From a virus, in the IMG/VR virus record IMGVR_UViG_3300018414_000010, positions 1-47,110 of that record: a DNA stretch of 47,110 nucleotides. One strand, given 5' to 3'. The number at the start of each line of letters is the position of its first letter. The first letter of the stretch is position 1. Made by a program: the position numbers and the translations under genes. The notes beneath the pieces were generated by a model. The model was given only the letters and a program-made list of their open reading frames with translations. It had not been told where the DNA came from and searched no databases. This document shows positions 1 to 8,472 of this stretch, piece after piece.

Positions 1-123
1 CAGGACTTGGCCTTGAATGGCATCCATACCCATATGCATGGCCATGTCGCGGACCTTTTCAGAGTCCAGACCGATACCGATTCCCGGCAGGTCATCCATC
101 GCCGCAAAGTCTTCGGCGGTGTC
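1..123. repeat. Direct terminal repeat, left copy
   Basis: Bases 1-123 are identical to 46988-47110. The repeat lies inside the major capsid gene, whose reading frame continues from one end of the window to the other. It is therefore most simply an assembly overlap of a circular or circularly permuted genome, not a biological repeat. Confidence 0.95.
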
Positions 124-186
124 AAAATTTGCCAAAGACCTGACTTTGCGAGGGCCTACGGAAGAGTGGATTTTTGAGGTTTTCAT
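1..186 (-). CDS. Major capsid protein (DUF2184-type), N-terminal part
   Basis: This is the 5' end of the capsid gene, split by the window edge; the rest is at 46052-47110. The ATG at 186 is preceded by a GGGAG ribosome site nine bases upstream, just after the stop of the cement gene. The first residues are MKTSKIHSSVGPRKVRS. When joined across the 123-base overlap the protein is 373 residues, normal for this capsid family. Confidence 0.9.
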   Translation of the reverse strand, partial: MKTSKIHSSVGPRKVRSLANFDTAEDFAAMDDLPGIGIGLDSEKVRDMAMHMGMDAIQGQVL

Positions 187-200
187 TATCGTTGGCTCCC

Positions 201-899
201 TTAATTCGTGATGGTGACGCAAGCGAGACCTGCGGCTGTTGGTTCAAAGTGACTGACTTTGCAACGGGGGATATTAGTTTTCCCTGCTGGCGTTGCTGTG
301 GTTGCGGTGAGGTTTGTAGACGCAACGGTCTGAGAGTTATTGATATTGTAAGTCCCAGCCCCTCCTGTCCCTGTACCCAGAGATGCGATTGTGGTTCCTG
401 GAGTGACGCCCGGGCCAGTGATGGTTTGTCCAATGGCAAGCGTGCCGCCTGGGGTGCCGGTAACGGTCAGAACGGTTGTCGCAATCGAACCAGTGAACTG
501 GAACGGAGCGGAAACAGAACCAAGTGCGCCAGTGGTGTTGTCAAAGAAAACCTGGTCTTCGATCTGGGCAGCATTTGCCAAGAGAACCCAGAACTCGCCC
601 ATATCCGCGATGTCGGCGATGGTTTCGTTCGGCAATGCATCGGTTCCAGCAAGAGTGCCACCCGCCGCCGTGCCGTAGGAAACATGCTGTTTTGGATCGA
701 CGAGAAGACCAACGAAGGCACCGGTTCCGCCGGCTTGAGCGACACCTTGGGCAACACGAGTGAACGCGCGGCCAAAGACGTTATTCAGCGCAGATGCAGA
801 ACGCAGGATAAAAGGTTCAGAACGCAGGGGACCTTCAAATGCAAGTTCGCCTGGAATGCCGTATGCCTGATCGGTATTGATTGTGGATTGGAATGACAT
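201..899 (-). CDS. Structural cement/decoration protein (Gp24-like)
   Basis: A 232-residue protein encoded directly upstream of the capsid gene. The N-terminal half (about residues 1-120, with VFGRAFTRV and [14 protein letters not shown]) resembles the structural cement proteins (Gp24-like) that brace capsomers in phages with DUF2184 capsids. Residues about 145-195 are Gly/Thr-rich ([25 protein letters not shown]). This module is known as a mobile insert in many unrelated phage structural proteins, so here it probably forms a surface-exposed domain. It is co-transcribed leftwards with protease, portal and terminase. The family match is from recognised sequence pattern and gene order. Confidence 0.75.
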   Translation of the reverse strand: MSFQSTINTDQAYGIPGELAFEGPLRSEPFILRSASALNNVFGRAFTRVAQGVAQAGGTGAFVGLLVDPKQHVSYGTAAGGTLAGTDALPNETIADIADMGEFWVLLANAAQIEDQVFFDNTTGALGSVSAPFQFTGSIATTVLTVTGTPGGTLAIGQTITGPGVTPGTTIASLGTGTGGAGTYNINNSQTVASTNLTATTATPAGKTNIPRCKVSHFEPTAAGLACVTITN

Positions 900-911
900 G
901 ATGCGGGGCTC

Positions 912-2093
912 CTATGCTTTGCCAGATTTGTAGTCGTTGATTTTGCTAGATTTTTTTACACCGTCCTCACCGGAGATGTGAACGATATTGTCGACATCGG
1001 CTTTGCGACCATGCAGGAAACCGGTCAGGGCAGAGATTTCTTGGCCTGCATCACATGCAACGCCCAGTTTTTTAACGCCATATTCAGCGACTTCCTGAAC
1101 CGTTTTATCCGATGCATCGAAGGCTCCAATGAATGGGGTAAGCTTTGCGGCCAGGGCATCACGTTTTGAAATCGCATCCATTGCAGCTTTCGGGGCGCCG
1201 GTCTTCAAAGCGGTGACTTCCGAGGTCAGGGTATCGATTTTCTTGACTGCGGCATCCAAAGCGCCGGTGACTTTTGTCAGGGCATCCATCGCTTTTTTGC
1301 TGTCCATTTCGCTTTCTGGATCATATTCCAGTTCATCTTTTGCTTTTTTATCGGCGGCGGCTTTGGCGGCGGCTTCTTCCTTTTCATTTTCTTCGGCATC
1401 CTTGGCGGCCTTCTCGGCGGCGTCCGTGGTCGCCTTAACCAGAGCATCCATCCCGGATGTGATCTTGGCCAAGGCGGCATCCTGTGTGTCGAGACGCGTT
1501 TTGATTTGTTCCGGGGTGAGCATGTCTTGATTTTCCTTTTTGTGGGTTGAGAGGTCTAAACTGTCAAAAGTGATCGATTTTCCGTCCAAGACGTAGACAT
1601 TGCAGCGCGGCTCATCGACTAAGGCTATATGGTTCCCGCGCATGGACCGCTGGACGAAATCATAGAACTGCCCGTTAAATACCCCGGGCGCATATTCGTA
1701 TTCACACAGATATCCGAGAGAGAGGCCAATTTTGTTATCATCGATCTTGTCGGCGAGGCTTTCACTGAAAATCTTAAGATCAGAGTACAGAATATTATTT
1801 TCGAAATCAACACGGCTTCCGGTGATGCCATGGATACCCTTCTTCTCGGCGGGCGTGAATCCCATCTCGGTTGACCCGATCATGGTGTGATCATCGATGA
1901 GCGGGACCTGTTGAAAACTAGCAATGCATGCCGGGTCCTGAAGGGTCTCGGCCGGTCGATAGACGTTATAAACTTTGTTCGGATCCGCTGCGCCCGGCAG
2001 GTTGGCACCCAGATACGGGAAAACCCCAACGCGAGAGATGGGATTACGGGAGATGGTGATAAAGCCGTTACGATCAACGCTGCGAGCGGACAT
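912..2093 (-). CDS. Prohead protease/scaffold-like protein (DUF2213)
   Basis: A 393-residue protein. The N-terminal ~170 residues (RNGFITISRNPISRVGVFPY ... GLSLGYLCEYE ... NHIALVDEPR) match the DUF2213 family found beside phage portals and capsids, thought to be the head maturation protease. After about residue 180 the chain becomes a long Ala/Lys/Glu/Asp-rich coiled coil, as expected of an internal scaffold domain fused to its protease. The C-terminal ~100 residues are again globular in composition. I chose the ATG at 2093 (AGGGAAA just upstream) over the in-frame ATG at 2153, because the conserved domain starts at MSARSVDRNG. It overlaps the upstream small zinc-ribbon gene by 20 bases. Catalytic residues were not assigned. 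Confidence 0.75.
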   Translation of the reverse strand: MSARSVDRNGFITISRNPISRVGVFPYLGANLPGAADPNKVYNVYRPAETLQDPACIASFQQVPLIDDHTMIGSTEMGFTPAEKKGIHGITGSRVDFENNILYSDLKIFSESLADKIDDNKIGLSLGYLCEYEYAPGVFNGQFYDFVQRSMRGNHIALVDEPRCNVYVLDGKSITFDSLDLSTHKKENQDMLTPEQIKTRLDTQDAALAKITSGMDALVKATTDAAEKAAKDAEENEKEEAAAKAAADKKAKDELEYDPESEMDSKKAMDALTKVTGALDAAVKKIDTLTSEVTALKTGAPKAAMDAISKRDALAAKLTPFIGAFDASDKTVQEVAEYGVKKLGVACDAGQEISALTGFLHGRKADVDNIVHISGEDGVKKSSKINDYKSGKA

Positions 2094-2271
2094 TTTCCCT
2101 GCTTTTCTGGATTTGCCTGTCCCGTTTATCATACCGCAAAGCATGGCCACCACAAGGGGTGCATACGCGACGCAGGAGATAGGTGAAAATTCCGAGCATG
2201 TTGTCGCCGCAGTTTTTGCACGGCATCGACTTGGAAATCAGTCGTTCATGGTCATGATCGGTTCGGGGCAT
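2074..2271 (-). CDS. Small zinc-ribbon-like protein
   Basis: A 65-residue basic protein with two CxxC knuckles (CKNCG at about residue 18 and CTPCG at about 37), spaced like a small zinc ribbon, followed by a highly charged tail. GAGGAG lies about eight bases before its ATG, five bases after the head morphogenesis stop. The frame overlaps the next gene's start. Com-like zinc-finger proteins of phage Mu have a similar size and metal-binding layout, but that is only an analogy. Function unknown. Confidence 0.6.
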   Translation of the reverse strand: MPRTDHDHERLISKSMPCKNCGDNMLGIFTYLLRRVCTPCGGHALRYDKRDRQIQKSRENVRSQR

Positions 2272-2276
2272 GGAGG

Positions 2277-3158
2277 TTACTCCTCGCCACCATCATCACC
2301 CGAAAGTCCGGAAAAATCAACAATCGGACGCATGAAGCATGTGCAGTTGATCAGATCGCCCGGCTTCCCGCGCTGGCCCGTTTTCTCATCGATGACAGGC
2401 GGATTGTCTAAACTGAATATCTGGCCGTTCAAAACGTTGAGGTGCAGGGGCCGCGGTTCCCGGTCACCGTTGGAATGGCACCATTCGTATTTCTGGACTC
2501 CCACAGCCTTCATCCGGCCAGCATTCAGATTATTATAAACCTTGCGGGTCTGGTCCCGGGCAATCAATCGGGCCCGGCGTTCGGTGATTTCTCCGTATTT
2601 GTTCAGGGCCGGGAAAAGGTCCTGCATGCCGTTGCCGGTGGTGATCGACCGCATCACGGCGCCCTGCACCTGGGTCAAATACTGGCTGGGGATAGATTTT
2701 ATCAATCCGACATTTTCAGCAATCGAAGCCTTCATGATTTGTTTCATGGCGGGTGTGATCGATGTCGTTTTCAAGGATAGCCCGCCTGATAATTCCTTGA
2801 GGCTGCCGTGAAGCGCGCCGGAACTGGCTCGATCATTCTCATCCACCATTCGGCTGGCGAGGCCCTGGGCTTTGGTATCGAACAATTGCTGAAAACGTTT
2901 CATCAGGGAATTCATCAGCAAGTTCGCCTGTGGTGAGATATTAGCATCCATGGCGAAAAACTTCTTGGCATGCGCAGTATCGAACAAAGCCCCGATTTCC
3001 TTCTCGACTGTCTTGCGCATGGTCCGGATCAGGGAATCAAGACGTTTCTGATAATTATCCTGTACGCCGACATTGGGCCGGAGGGGCTTGCCGCGAATGA
3101 TGGCCTTACGGGATTTCGCCCATTTAGCTCGCTTGTGCGTTAGAACCTTCTTCGGCAT
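2277..3158 (-). CDS. Head morphogenesis protein (phage Mu F / SPP1 gp7-like)
   Basis: About 293 residues. The C-terminal ~110 residues carry the Mu F-like minor head protein signature: RARLIARDQTRKVYNN, then EWCHSNGDREPRPLH and a terminal GDLINCTCFMRPI. This family enters the procapsid with the portal and is needed for head assembly or DNA ejection. It follows the portal gene as usual, and its start at 3158 (MPKKVLTHKR) lies inside the portal's 3' end, about 35 bases of overlap in another frame. An upstream in-frame ATG at 3254 would lengthen the overlap to 131 bases and adds a low-complexity basic leader, so I disfavour it. Confidence 0.85.
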   Translation of the reverse strand: MPKKVLTHKRAKWAKSRKAIIRGKPLRPNVGVQDNYQKRLDSLIRTMRKTVEKEIGALFDTAHAKKFFAMDANISPQANLLMNSLMKRFQQLFDTKAQGLASRMVDENDRASSGALHGSLKELSGGLSLKTTSITPAMKQIMKASIAENVGLIKSIPSQYLTQVQGAVMRSITTGNGMQDLFPALNKYGEITERRARLIARDQTRKVYNNLNAGRMKAVGVQKYEWCHSNGDREPRPLHLNVLNGQIFSLDNPPVIDEKTGQRGKPGDLINCTCFMRPIVDFSGLSGDDGGEE

Positions 3159-4647
3159 TGGCAGGATCATCCAGGTTTGCGTTGGGGTCAATTTCTTCCT
3201 CATCGGGAAGTTCATCGGCGGGGAATTCTTCCGGGATGGCTTGATATCCGACATTCGGATTTGACCTGATCCGCTCCCTGACTTCGCTCGGCGCTATTGC
3301 ACCGGCTTCTAGCCAGATCTGATCGGCCTGCGCATCTTGGTAATTGATGGCGGATTGATCTTTAGCATTCGGGCTGGAAATGGGATTCCATTCGATATCA
3401 GTCGGCGTCGATGATTCAAGTTCTGATTTCAAAACCAATAGATGGTGGCGATTAACCAAAGGCGTGATCTTTTGCTGAACGGTGTCAAGTTCCTCACGAT
3501 AGGATTCTTGTTCGTAATCGCCGGTGGCGTTGAATCCCTTTGGCGAGGTACCCAGAAGCTTTACTCCGGGCAGGTCAGCGATGGCGGCGCAAATCTGGTA
3601 CTGAGTCATGATGACGGTATCAACATCGGCCAGAGAGGTGTCGGTTTGATTGACCTCCTCATCTTCGCCCAAGAGTTTTACACCGAAATTGTTCATGAAG
3701 CGTGACCAGATGCTGATCTTCTCTTCGACATCGGCTTGGTTAGCTATCCCTGCCGACATGTTCATCTTCATTGTGATCAGGCGCTTGGTCATCGCCAGCA
3801 TCGGAGCTTCGTTCGCTGTCCGTTCGGCGGCATAAACGCGCTCATAAATCTTCTGCGGAACTGAGACGCCACCATACATGTAGGTCGGCTTCAGGATGTC
3901 TGCCACTTCTTCGCCGCGATAGATGATGAAATGTGATTTGTGGTATCGCTTCCCGTTAATGATCCAGAACGTAGGCTCATAGAAATCGAGGTTGGCTGGA
4001 TCGGATATCGCGCTGCCTATCATCTCCGGGGAAATCCATGTAGGATCGATCTGGCTGATTCCCTTGTATTGCCCCTTTTTGATGCCATCAATGTTGAAAG
4101 GGCGTTCATAATATTTTGGATCGCCGGTTTCGACGACGAACAGGGCATGCCTGATGCCGAAGACGCGGCCCATTTTCACGAATTCTATGCATGAATCCTT
4201 TAGACCCATCTTCTTGTCGATCGTCTTCATCTTGTCAACGAGGTCTGTATTGTCGCCGGACCCTTCCGTTACAACGATGTCGAACCAAGTCCGGACCGCA
4301 TCGCGCGCAGGCATGGCGCAAACCTTGTTTACCAGCCAGTGCTGGGCAATGATGGCGCAAAGCGGGAAGCCGATGAAACCTTGTGAGGCATACCATTCGA
4401 GCTGGGCATCAGGGATCTGGCCACGGGAAACGCCGAGTTTAGGGAATGGCTGCCCGTTGTTACCGCTATCATCCATGGCCACGCCTACAGGACGGGGCAG
4501 TTCCTTTTGGAATGTTTTAGCCAAAGCTGTCTGGATGCGGGTTCCGTCACGGGATTTACCCTGCATGAACAGGTCGGTGTTGAAAATGCTGAACCCAGGC
4601 TCTTTCGCTTCAGGGGCCTTAACTTCCTTTTTAGACCAAAAACCCAT
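3124..4647 (-). CDS. Portal protein (DUF1073)
   Basis: A 507-residue portal subunit. The signature segment around residues 85-125 (EWYASQGFIGFPLCAIIAQH, then WLVNKVCAMPARDAVRTW) and the later KRYHKSHFIIYRGEEV and KLLGTSPKGFNATGDYE segments match the DUF1073 phage portal family. It forms the dodecameric DNA gate at the head vertex and docks terminase. It sits between terminase large subunit and the Mu F-like protein, the canonical order. The C-terminal ~40 residues are acidic and probably flexible. Confidence 0.92.
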   Translation of the reverse strand: MGFWSKKEVKAPEAKEPGFSIFNTDLFMQGKSRDGTRIQTALAKTFQKELPRPVGVAMDDSGNNGQPFPKLGVSRGQIPDAQLEWYASQGFIGFPLCAIIAQHWLVNKVCAMPARDAVRTWFDIVVTEGSGDNTDLVDKMKTIDKKMGLKDSCIEFVKMGRVFGIRHALFVVETGDPKYYERPFNIDGIKKGQYKGISQIDPTWISPEMIGSAISDPANLDFYEPTFWIINGKRYHKSHFIIYRGEEVADILKPTYMYGGVSVPQKIYERVYAAERTANEAPMLAMTKRLITMKMNMSAGIANQADVEEKISIWSRFMNNFGVKLLGEDEEVNQTDTSLADVDTVIMTQYQICAAIADLPGVKLLGTSPKGFNATGDYEQESYREELDTVQQKITPLVNRHHLLVLKSELESSTPTDIEWNPISSPNAKDQSAINYQDAQADQIWLEAGAIAPSEVRERIRSNPNVGYQAIPEEFPADELPDEEEIDPNANLDDPANAEEGSNAQAS

Positions 4648-4658
4648 TCTTTGCTCCC

Positions 4659-5957
4659 TTACTTTTTGCCGAGGATGTCCAAAATGGATTTGCCTCTGGA
4701 TTTTATGTATTTAGACAGCGCATACCGAACCGCGTCCCAGCCGTGATTGAATTTGTCCACGATATCCGTGGTGATGTCCTTGGTGAGTTTATCAATTTTG
4801 TAGCTGTATAGTCTAGCCTCTTCCTGCATCTCAGTGCAGCGGGTATGAATAACAATCTCGACAAACGATTTAAGAACCGCAATCCCATCTTCCACGCTGC
4901 CCGGCCATTTCTCCGCACCGACGATGTTATATCCTTTGTGTTTGATGTGACTGATTGTCTCCGGGCGGGAGCAATCGGCATAGATTTTATGGCTCTTGCT
5001 GTCGGGCACGGTGTCATAGAACCGAGGGATATCATCTAATTCCACGCCCTGCTCGAAGGCCGCATATTCGATGAAAAGGCGTCGAGATGCCTTCCGGTCA
5101 TCGCCGGAGACGTGGGGTATTTCCTCAACCCAGCACTTGACCAAGGTATTCGGGTCTTGCGAAAAACCCCAGTCTGCGCCGAAATAGGGACCATGCCATT
5201 CAGGTTTAGGATCAAATGTCTGAACGCTATACTTTCCTGAAAAGATGATTGACTCATGGAGTCCGACAGCGATACCGAGATATTCGTGCTCATAGGCAAG
5301 GATATTATTTTCGCGGAGCCATTCTGCGTCCTCAATAAACTTTTCGCCAAGCCACTCGCGGGGAACATCCTGATAGGTTGAATGATGGACATGACGTCCA
5401 GGTTTAGCGACAAGGCTTTCCTTGTTGACCCATGCTTGCGGGTCATTCGGAGGGTTATAGGTTATGAACTGAATAAACTTCTCACCGCCGCGCAAGACCG
5501 ACTGCTGGACAGAGCGTATCTCGTTCATGCCATTGAATTCTTCGGCCTCCTCAAACCAAAGAAATTTGAAATAACCTTTTTTAAGTTTGAGAGATTTAAC
5601 CTTGAGAGCTTTATCGAGGCCTTTGAGCAGGATTTTCTGGCCGGTCGGCTTGTAGGTAATTTCTGCCGGGCTAGTTGTGACTTTGAACAGATGGGATACA
5701 TTCAGCATCTCCATAGCCCATTCGAAGTTCCCAAGGATCGATGTCCTTAAGGTTTCTCCGACTTTCCTGAACCCGATTGCATTGGCATCGGGATCGGACA
5801 TGATGCCGAGGAGAATTTCAATAGCGGCGAAGGATGATTTAGTGGAGCCCCGGCCACCTTTCAGCCAGAACTCCGAGGCCTCGTAAGCCTTAATCTTTTT
5901 ATGGATTGGGATAAATGCCGGTGCGATCAGGTTGGAAAGACGAACCTGGATTTGCAT
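4659..5957 (-). CDS. terL: Terminase large subunit (PBSX/XtmB type)
   Basis: A 432-residue packaging motor ATPase-nuclease. Walker A is GGRGSTKS at about residues 34-41, Walker B with catalytic acids is FLWFEEAEEF at about 133-142, and a coupling-type motif FITYNPPND follows near 165. The nuclease half contains GADWGFSQDP (about 261-270), IYADCSRPET (about 327) and a terminal NHGWDAVRYAL, the acidic positions expected for the RNase H-like metal site. Length is typical of the PBSX/Terminase_3 family. Start at 5957 immediately follows the stop of the small-subunit candidate. Confidence 0.95.
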   Translation of the reverse strand: MQIQVRLSNLIAPAFIPIHKKIKAYEASEFWLKGGRGSTKSSFAAIEILLGIMSDPDANAIGFRKVGETLRTSILGNFEWAMEMLNVSHLFKVTTSPAEITYKPTGQKILLKGLDKALKVKSLKLKKGYFKFLWFEEAEEFNGMNEIRSVQQSVLRGGEKFIQFITYNPPNDPQAWVNKESLVAKPGRHVHHSTYQDVPREWLGEKFIEDAEWLRENNILAYEHEYLGIAVGLHESIIFSGKYSVQTFDPKPEWHGPYFGADWGFSQDPNTLVKCWVEEIPHVSGDDRKASRRLFIEYAAFEQGVELDDIPRFYDTVPDSKSHKIYADCSRPETISHIKHKGYNIVGAEKWPGSVEDGIAVLKSFVEIVIHTRCTEMQEEARLYSYKIDKLTKDITTDIVDKFNHGWDAVRYALSKYIKSRGKSILDILGKK

Positions 5958-6359
5958 CTATTTTAAATCATCAACGATCTGAACGAGCAGGGCCGATCCG
6001 TCGGCGCCGGTCAATTCTGTTTTATCGGCAAGTTTGCCGTACATGTCGTCCTTGATCATCTTTAACGCCTCAACATTACCGCTCAGACCTTTTTTAATCA
6101 GAGCCATCTCTAAGGCTTCGGCAACGGTAATCGGTCTGCCATCAATTCCAAACGGTTGTGCGCGCGTCTTTCCGTCATCGGTTTTAAAAGTTGCCTCAAG
6201 GTAACGCTTCAGTATCGTGCTGCGGTTTAATGTTCCTGGGGCCTTCCCTTTAGGATTTCCGCTCTGGCCCTTGACCCAATCTTTTTTCCCCTTCTTGAGA
6301 TTATCAAGCTGGGCCTGAGTCATTCTCTTTTTCGGTTTCTTAGGCGGTTCGTCTGTCAT
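5958..6359 (-). CDS. terS: DUF5681 protein, probable small terminase
   Basis: A 133-residue, Lys-rich protein with the DUF5681 signature KGQSGNPKGKAPGT near residue 30, followed by a helical domain. DUF5681 proteins commonly lie directly upstream of the large terminase in phages and prophages, where they are the best candidate for the DNA-recognition subunit. The start overlaps the methyltransferase stop as ATGA, and the stop abuts terL. The small-subunit role is inferred from position, not from a recognised DNA-binding motif. Confidence 0.7.
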   Translation of the reverse strand: MTDEPPKKPKKRMTQAQLDNLKKGKKDWVKGQSGNPKGKAPGTLNRSTILKRYLEATFKTDDGKTRAQPFGIDGRPITVAEALEMALIKKGLSGNVEALKMIKDDMYGKLADKTELTGADGSALLVQIVDDLK

Positions 6360-7609
6360 TCGATCACCTTATCGCCGTTTTCGTGGACGGCCTTCTTGCC
6401 AGTCATGTTCTGCCAACGCTTGACGATGATGTCGCAGTAAACGGGATTGAGTTCTGAACCATAGCAGACGCGGGCCTCGGTCTCTGCGGCGATCAGGGTT
6501 GTTCCGCTACCTAGGAACGGATCATAAACGATGTCCCCCGGCTTGGAATTGTTCATCATCGGGCGGCGCATGCACTCGACTGGCTTTTGCGTGCTATGGC
6601 CGGTTTCTGATTTCTGGGGTTTGTCGATATTCCAGATTGATGTTTCCTTGCGCGAACCATTCCAATGCCCTGTCGCGCCTTTTTTGACCGCATACCAGCA
6701 AGGCTCGTGCTGCCAGTGGTAATCGCCGCGACCAATGGCAAACACGTTCTTTGCCCAGATGATTTGGCATCGCCGCATGAATCCGGCCTGCTCAAGAGAT
6801 TGAATAACGACATCGTTAAACATCGAGGCACACCAGACGTAGGCAACATCGCATGGGGACAATTCCCAAGCCTCTGTCCAGTCCGCCCGGTCGTCATTCA
6901 TGACCTTACCGACGGCACGGGCAGAAACGATCGATCCGTCCGCGCGTTTAATTCCATTGCGGAAATTTGCGTCATACTCAACCCCATAAGGCGGGTCCGT
7001 AACCATCAGGTGCGGCTTTGCGCCCGCCAGCAGGGCCTTGACGCCTTCGGGGTCGCAACTGTCACCACAGCGCAGGCGGTGCTTGCCCATAACCCAGATG
7101 TCGCCCAGCGCGGTAACGGGCACGGCGGGCGCGTCCGGAATATCGTTCTCGGGAGTGTTCTCGACATGGTCATGGGTGAAATCGGCAATTTCCGAACCAT
7201 CGAACCCGGTCAGGTCCATGTCAAAATCGAGGCTGGCCAGTTCTTTCAGTTCGATGCGCAGGATATCTTCGTCATACCCAGCATCCTGCGGGATGCGGTT
7301 ATCAGCCAGCATATACGCCCGCTGCTGGGCCTCAGTGAGATGGTCAGCCATGACGCAAGGCACCTCGTCCAAACCCAATTGCAGGGCCGCCTGCAGCCTG
7401 CCGTGCCCGGCCAGGATCTTTCCTTTGCCGTCGATGATGACCGGATTGATGAACCCAAAAGCCTTGATCGCCTTGGCCAGCTTGTCGATTTGGGATTTGC
7501 CGTGAGTTCGTGCATTGCGGGGATTTGCCGTGAGTTCGTGGACAGAACGCAGGGCATAAGGAATTTCCGCTGAAGTTTCCGCTACATTATTGGAAAATGA
7601 TTTGTTCAT
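6356..7609 (-). CDS. ParB-domain / DNA methyltransferase fusion
   Basis: A 417-residue two-domain protein. Residues ~20-110 are a ParB/sulfiredoxin-type nuclease-like domain (FGFINPVIID, GHGRLQAA). Residues ~165-400 are a beta-type N6-adenine or N4-cytosine methyltransferase with DPPYG at about 205, HSTQKPVE at about 338 and DPFLGSGTT at about 363. Such orphan methyltransferases modify phage DNA against host restriction or tune packaging and transcription. The ParB domain is not evidence of plasmid partition. The ATG at 7609 has no recognisable ribosome site. A promoter with TATAAT five bases upstream of the ATG suggests leaderless expression. The gene ends overlapping the terS candidate by four bases. 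Confidence 0.9.
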   Translation of the reverse strand: MNKSFSNNVAETSAEIPYALRSVHELTANPRNARTHGKSQIDKLAKAIKAFGFINPVIIDGKGKILAGHGRLQAALQLGLDEVPCVMADHLTEAQQRAYMLADNRIPQDAGYDEDILRIELKELASLDFDMDLTGFDGSEIADFTHDHVENTPENDIPDAPAVPVTALGDIWVMGKHRLRCGDSCDPEGVKALLAGAKPHLMVTDPPYGVEYDANFRNGIKRADGSIVSARAVGKVMNDDRADWTEAWELSPCDVAYVWCASMFNDVVIQSLEQAGFMRRCQIIWAKNVFAIGRGDYHWQHEPCWYAVKKGATGHWNGSRKETSIWNIDKPQKSETGHSTQKPVECMRRPMMNNSKPGDIVYDPFLGSGTTLIAAETEARVCYGSELNPVYCDIIVKRWQNMTGKKAVHENGDKVIE

Positions 7610-7614
7610 AGCCG

Positions 7615-7644
7615 ATTATATCCATCAGCCCCGAAAAATAGCAA
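7615..7644 (-). promoter_or_regulatory. Sigma70-like promoter for methyltransferase and packaging genes
   Basis: On the minus strand TTGCTA (7644-7639) and a perfect TATAAT (7620-7615) are 18 bases apart. The start codon begins only six bases after the -10 box, so the transcript probably starts at the ATG. The -35 element is part of the CTTGCTATTTTT box shared with other control regions of this genome. Confidence 0.65.
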
Positions 7645-7891
7645 GAGGGTCTGAAACGCGGAGGTAAAGCAATTTTCTGGAACCATGATTATAGGGCTTC
7701 ACATGAAACAATCCGGACTTAACCAAACCGCTCAGAGATACCTCGAAACTGTTTTGGTCCAAATCGGGAAATTCAATCTCAGCCATGAGATAAAGATCGA
7801 AACTTGTGACCCAGCAGAAATCGGGCGCGAATTCCCGGATGAACTTTATCACCCCCCAGTTTCGATTTGATACCCGAACATATTTCGTCAA
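7625..7891 (-). CDS. Small hypothetical protein, possibly winged-helix
   Basis: An 88-residue protein with a TTG start whose TTGA overlaps the stop of the upstream methyltransferase, indicating coupled translation. The layout FDLYLMAEIEFP ... LSGLVKSGLFHVKPY resembles a winged-helix fold in which a helix ends in G-L-F/V and a basic beta wing follows. This is a weak structural guess and no family is recognised. The promoter of the next gene overlaps its last codons. Confidence 0.55.
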   Translation of the reverse strand: MTKYVRVSNRNWGVIKFIREFAPDFCWVTSFDLYLMAEIEFPDLDQNSFEVSLSGLVKSGLFHVKPYNHGSRKLLYLRVSDPLAIFRG

Positions 7892-8472
7892 TTTTTATAA
7901 ATCCTGTGCAGTTGTGTTCCAGGAGGATGCCCCCGTTCCCAGACGAACCAAGCATGGGCCGCCGTTGTTCCTGAAGTCCGCTCCTCTTCCGGAAGGTCAT
8001 GGCGCCAGCAGGTTGCCCGATCACCACAGATGTAAATGCGGGCAGGGGGATGATTATCCCAAAATTCGCGACGTCCTTTGGATTCCCACCAAGCGAAGCG
8101 TTGGAAGCAAACAATCTTGCGCGCGCCGAGTTCGAAAGCCTTTTCGACAAAGTCACAAGCCAGAGAGAAGGGGGGATTCATGAAAACTGTTGCGCCTGAT
8201 GGACGATCAGTAAACAGGCAATGCCATTCTTGATCTAGATTTAAAAAATCAACAACGTTTGTCCATACATATCCCCAATCATGAATGTCGAAAGAGCGGA
8301 CATCTCTACTTCCAGCTTTGATAGCTGCCTTTGAAAGTACTCCGGTTCCGCAACATGGATCAATGACAACTTCACTGAGCAATTCGTGCTCAAGAATTTT
8401 ATCCGCAGCCCATTGCGGAGTTTCGAAATGCTCCAGCCTGATCGCGAGTTCTTTTAAAGTTTCCATGATCAT
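7888..8472 (-). CDS. Class I DNA methyltransferase (NPPF)
   Basis: A 194-residue SAM-dependent methyltransferase. Motif I is DPCCGTGVLS (about residues 38-47) and the catalytic motif IV is NPPF (about 99-102), pointing to N6-adenine methylation. A second acidic loop (FDIHDWGY, about 61) would bind the SAM ribose. It is compact, with no obvious separate target-recognition domain. This is the second methyltransferase in the same operon, so the phage may carry two modification specificities. The start at 8472 (or in-frame ATG at 8466) overlaps the upstream small gene by four bases. Confidence 0.85.
   Translation of the reverse strand: MIMETLKELAIRLEHFETPQWAADKILEHELLSEVVIDPCCGTGVLSKAAIKAGSRDVRSFDIHDWGYVWTNVVDFLNLDQEWHCLFTDRPSGATVFMNPPFSLACDFVEKAFELGARKIVCFQRFAWWESKGRREFWDNHPPARIYICGDRATCWRHDLPEEERTSGTTAAHAWFVWERGHPPGTQLHRIYKN

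Noticed and set aside
174-896. 240-residue plus-strand open frame opposite the cement gene
   Set aside because: It is the antisense of a well-supported structural gene, is rich in Cys/Arg as shadow frames are, and has no ribosome site.
2880-2900. AACAATTGCTGAAAAC, similar to the operator-like box
   Set aside because: It lies inside the head morphogenesis coding sequence without a promoter nearby, so it is probably chance.
6400-7609. Plasmid-type partition gene (parB)
   Set aside because: The ParB-like domain is fused to a methyltransferase and no parA is present; such fusions are orphan phage methyltransferases.
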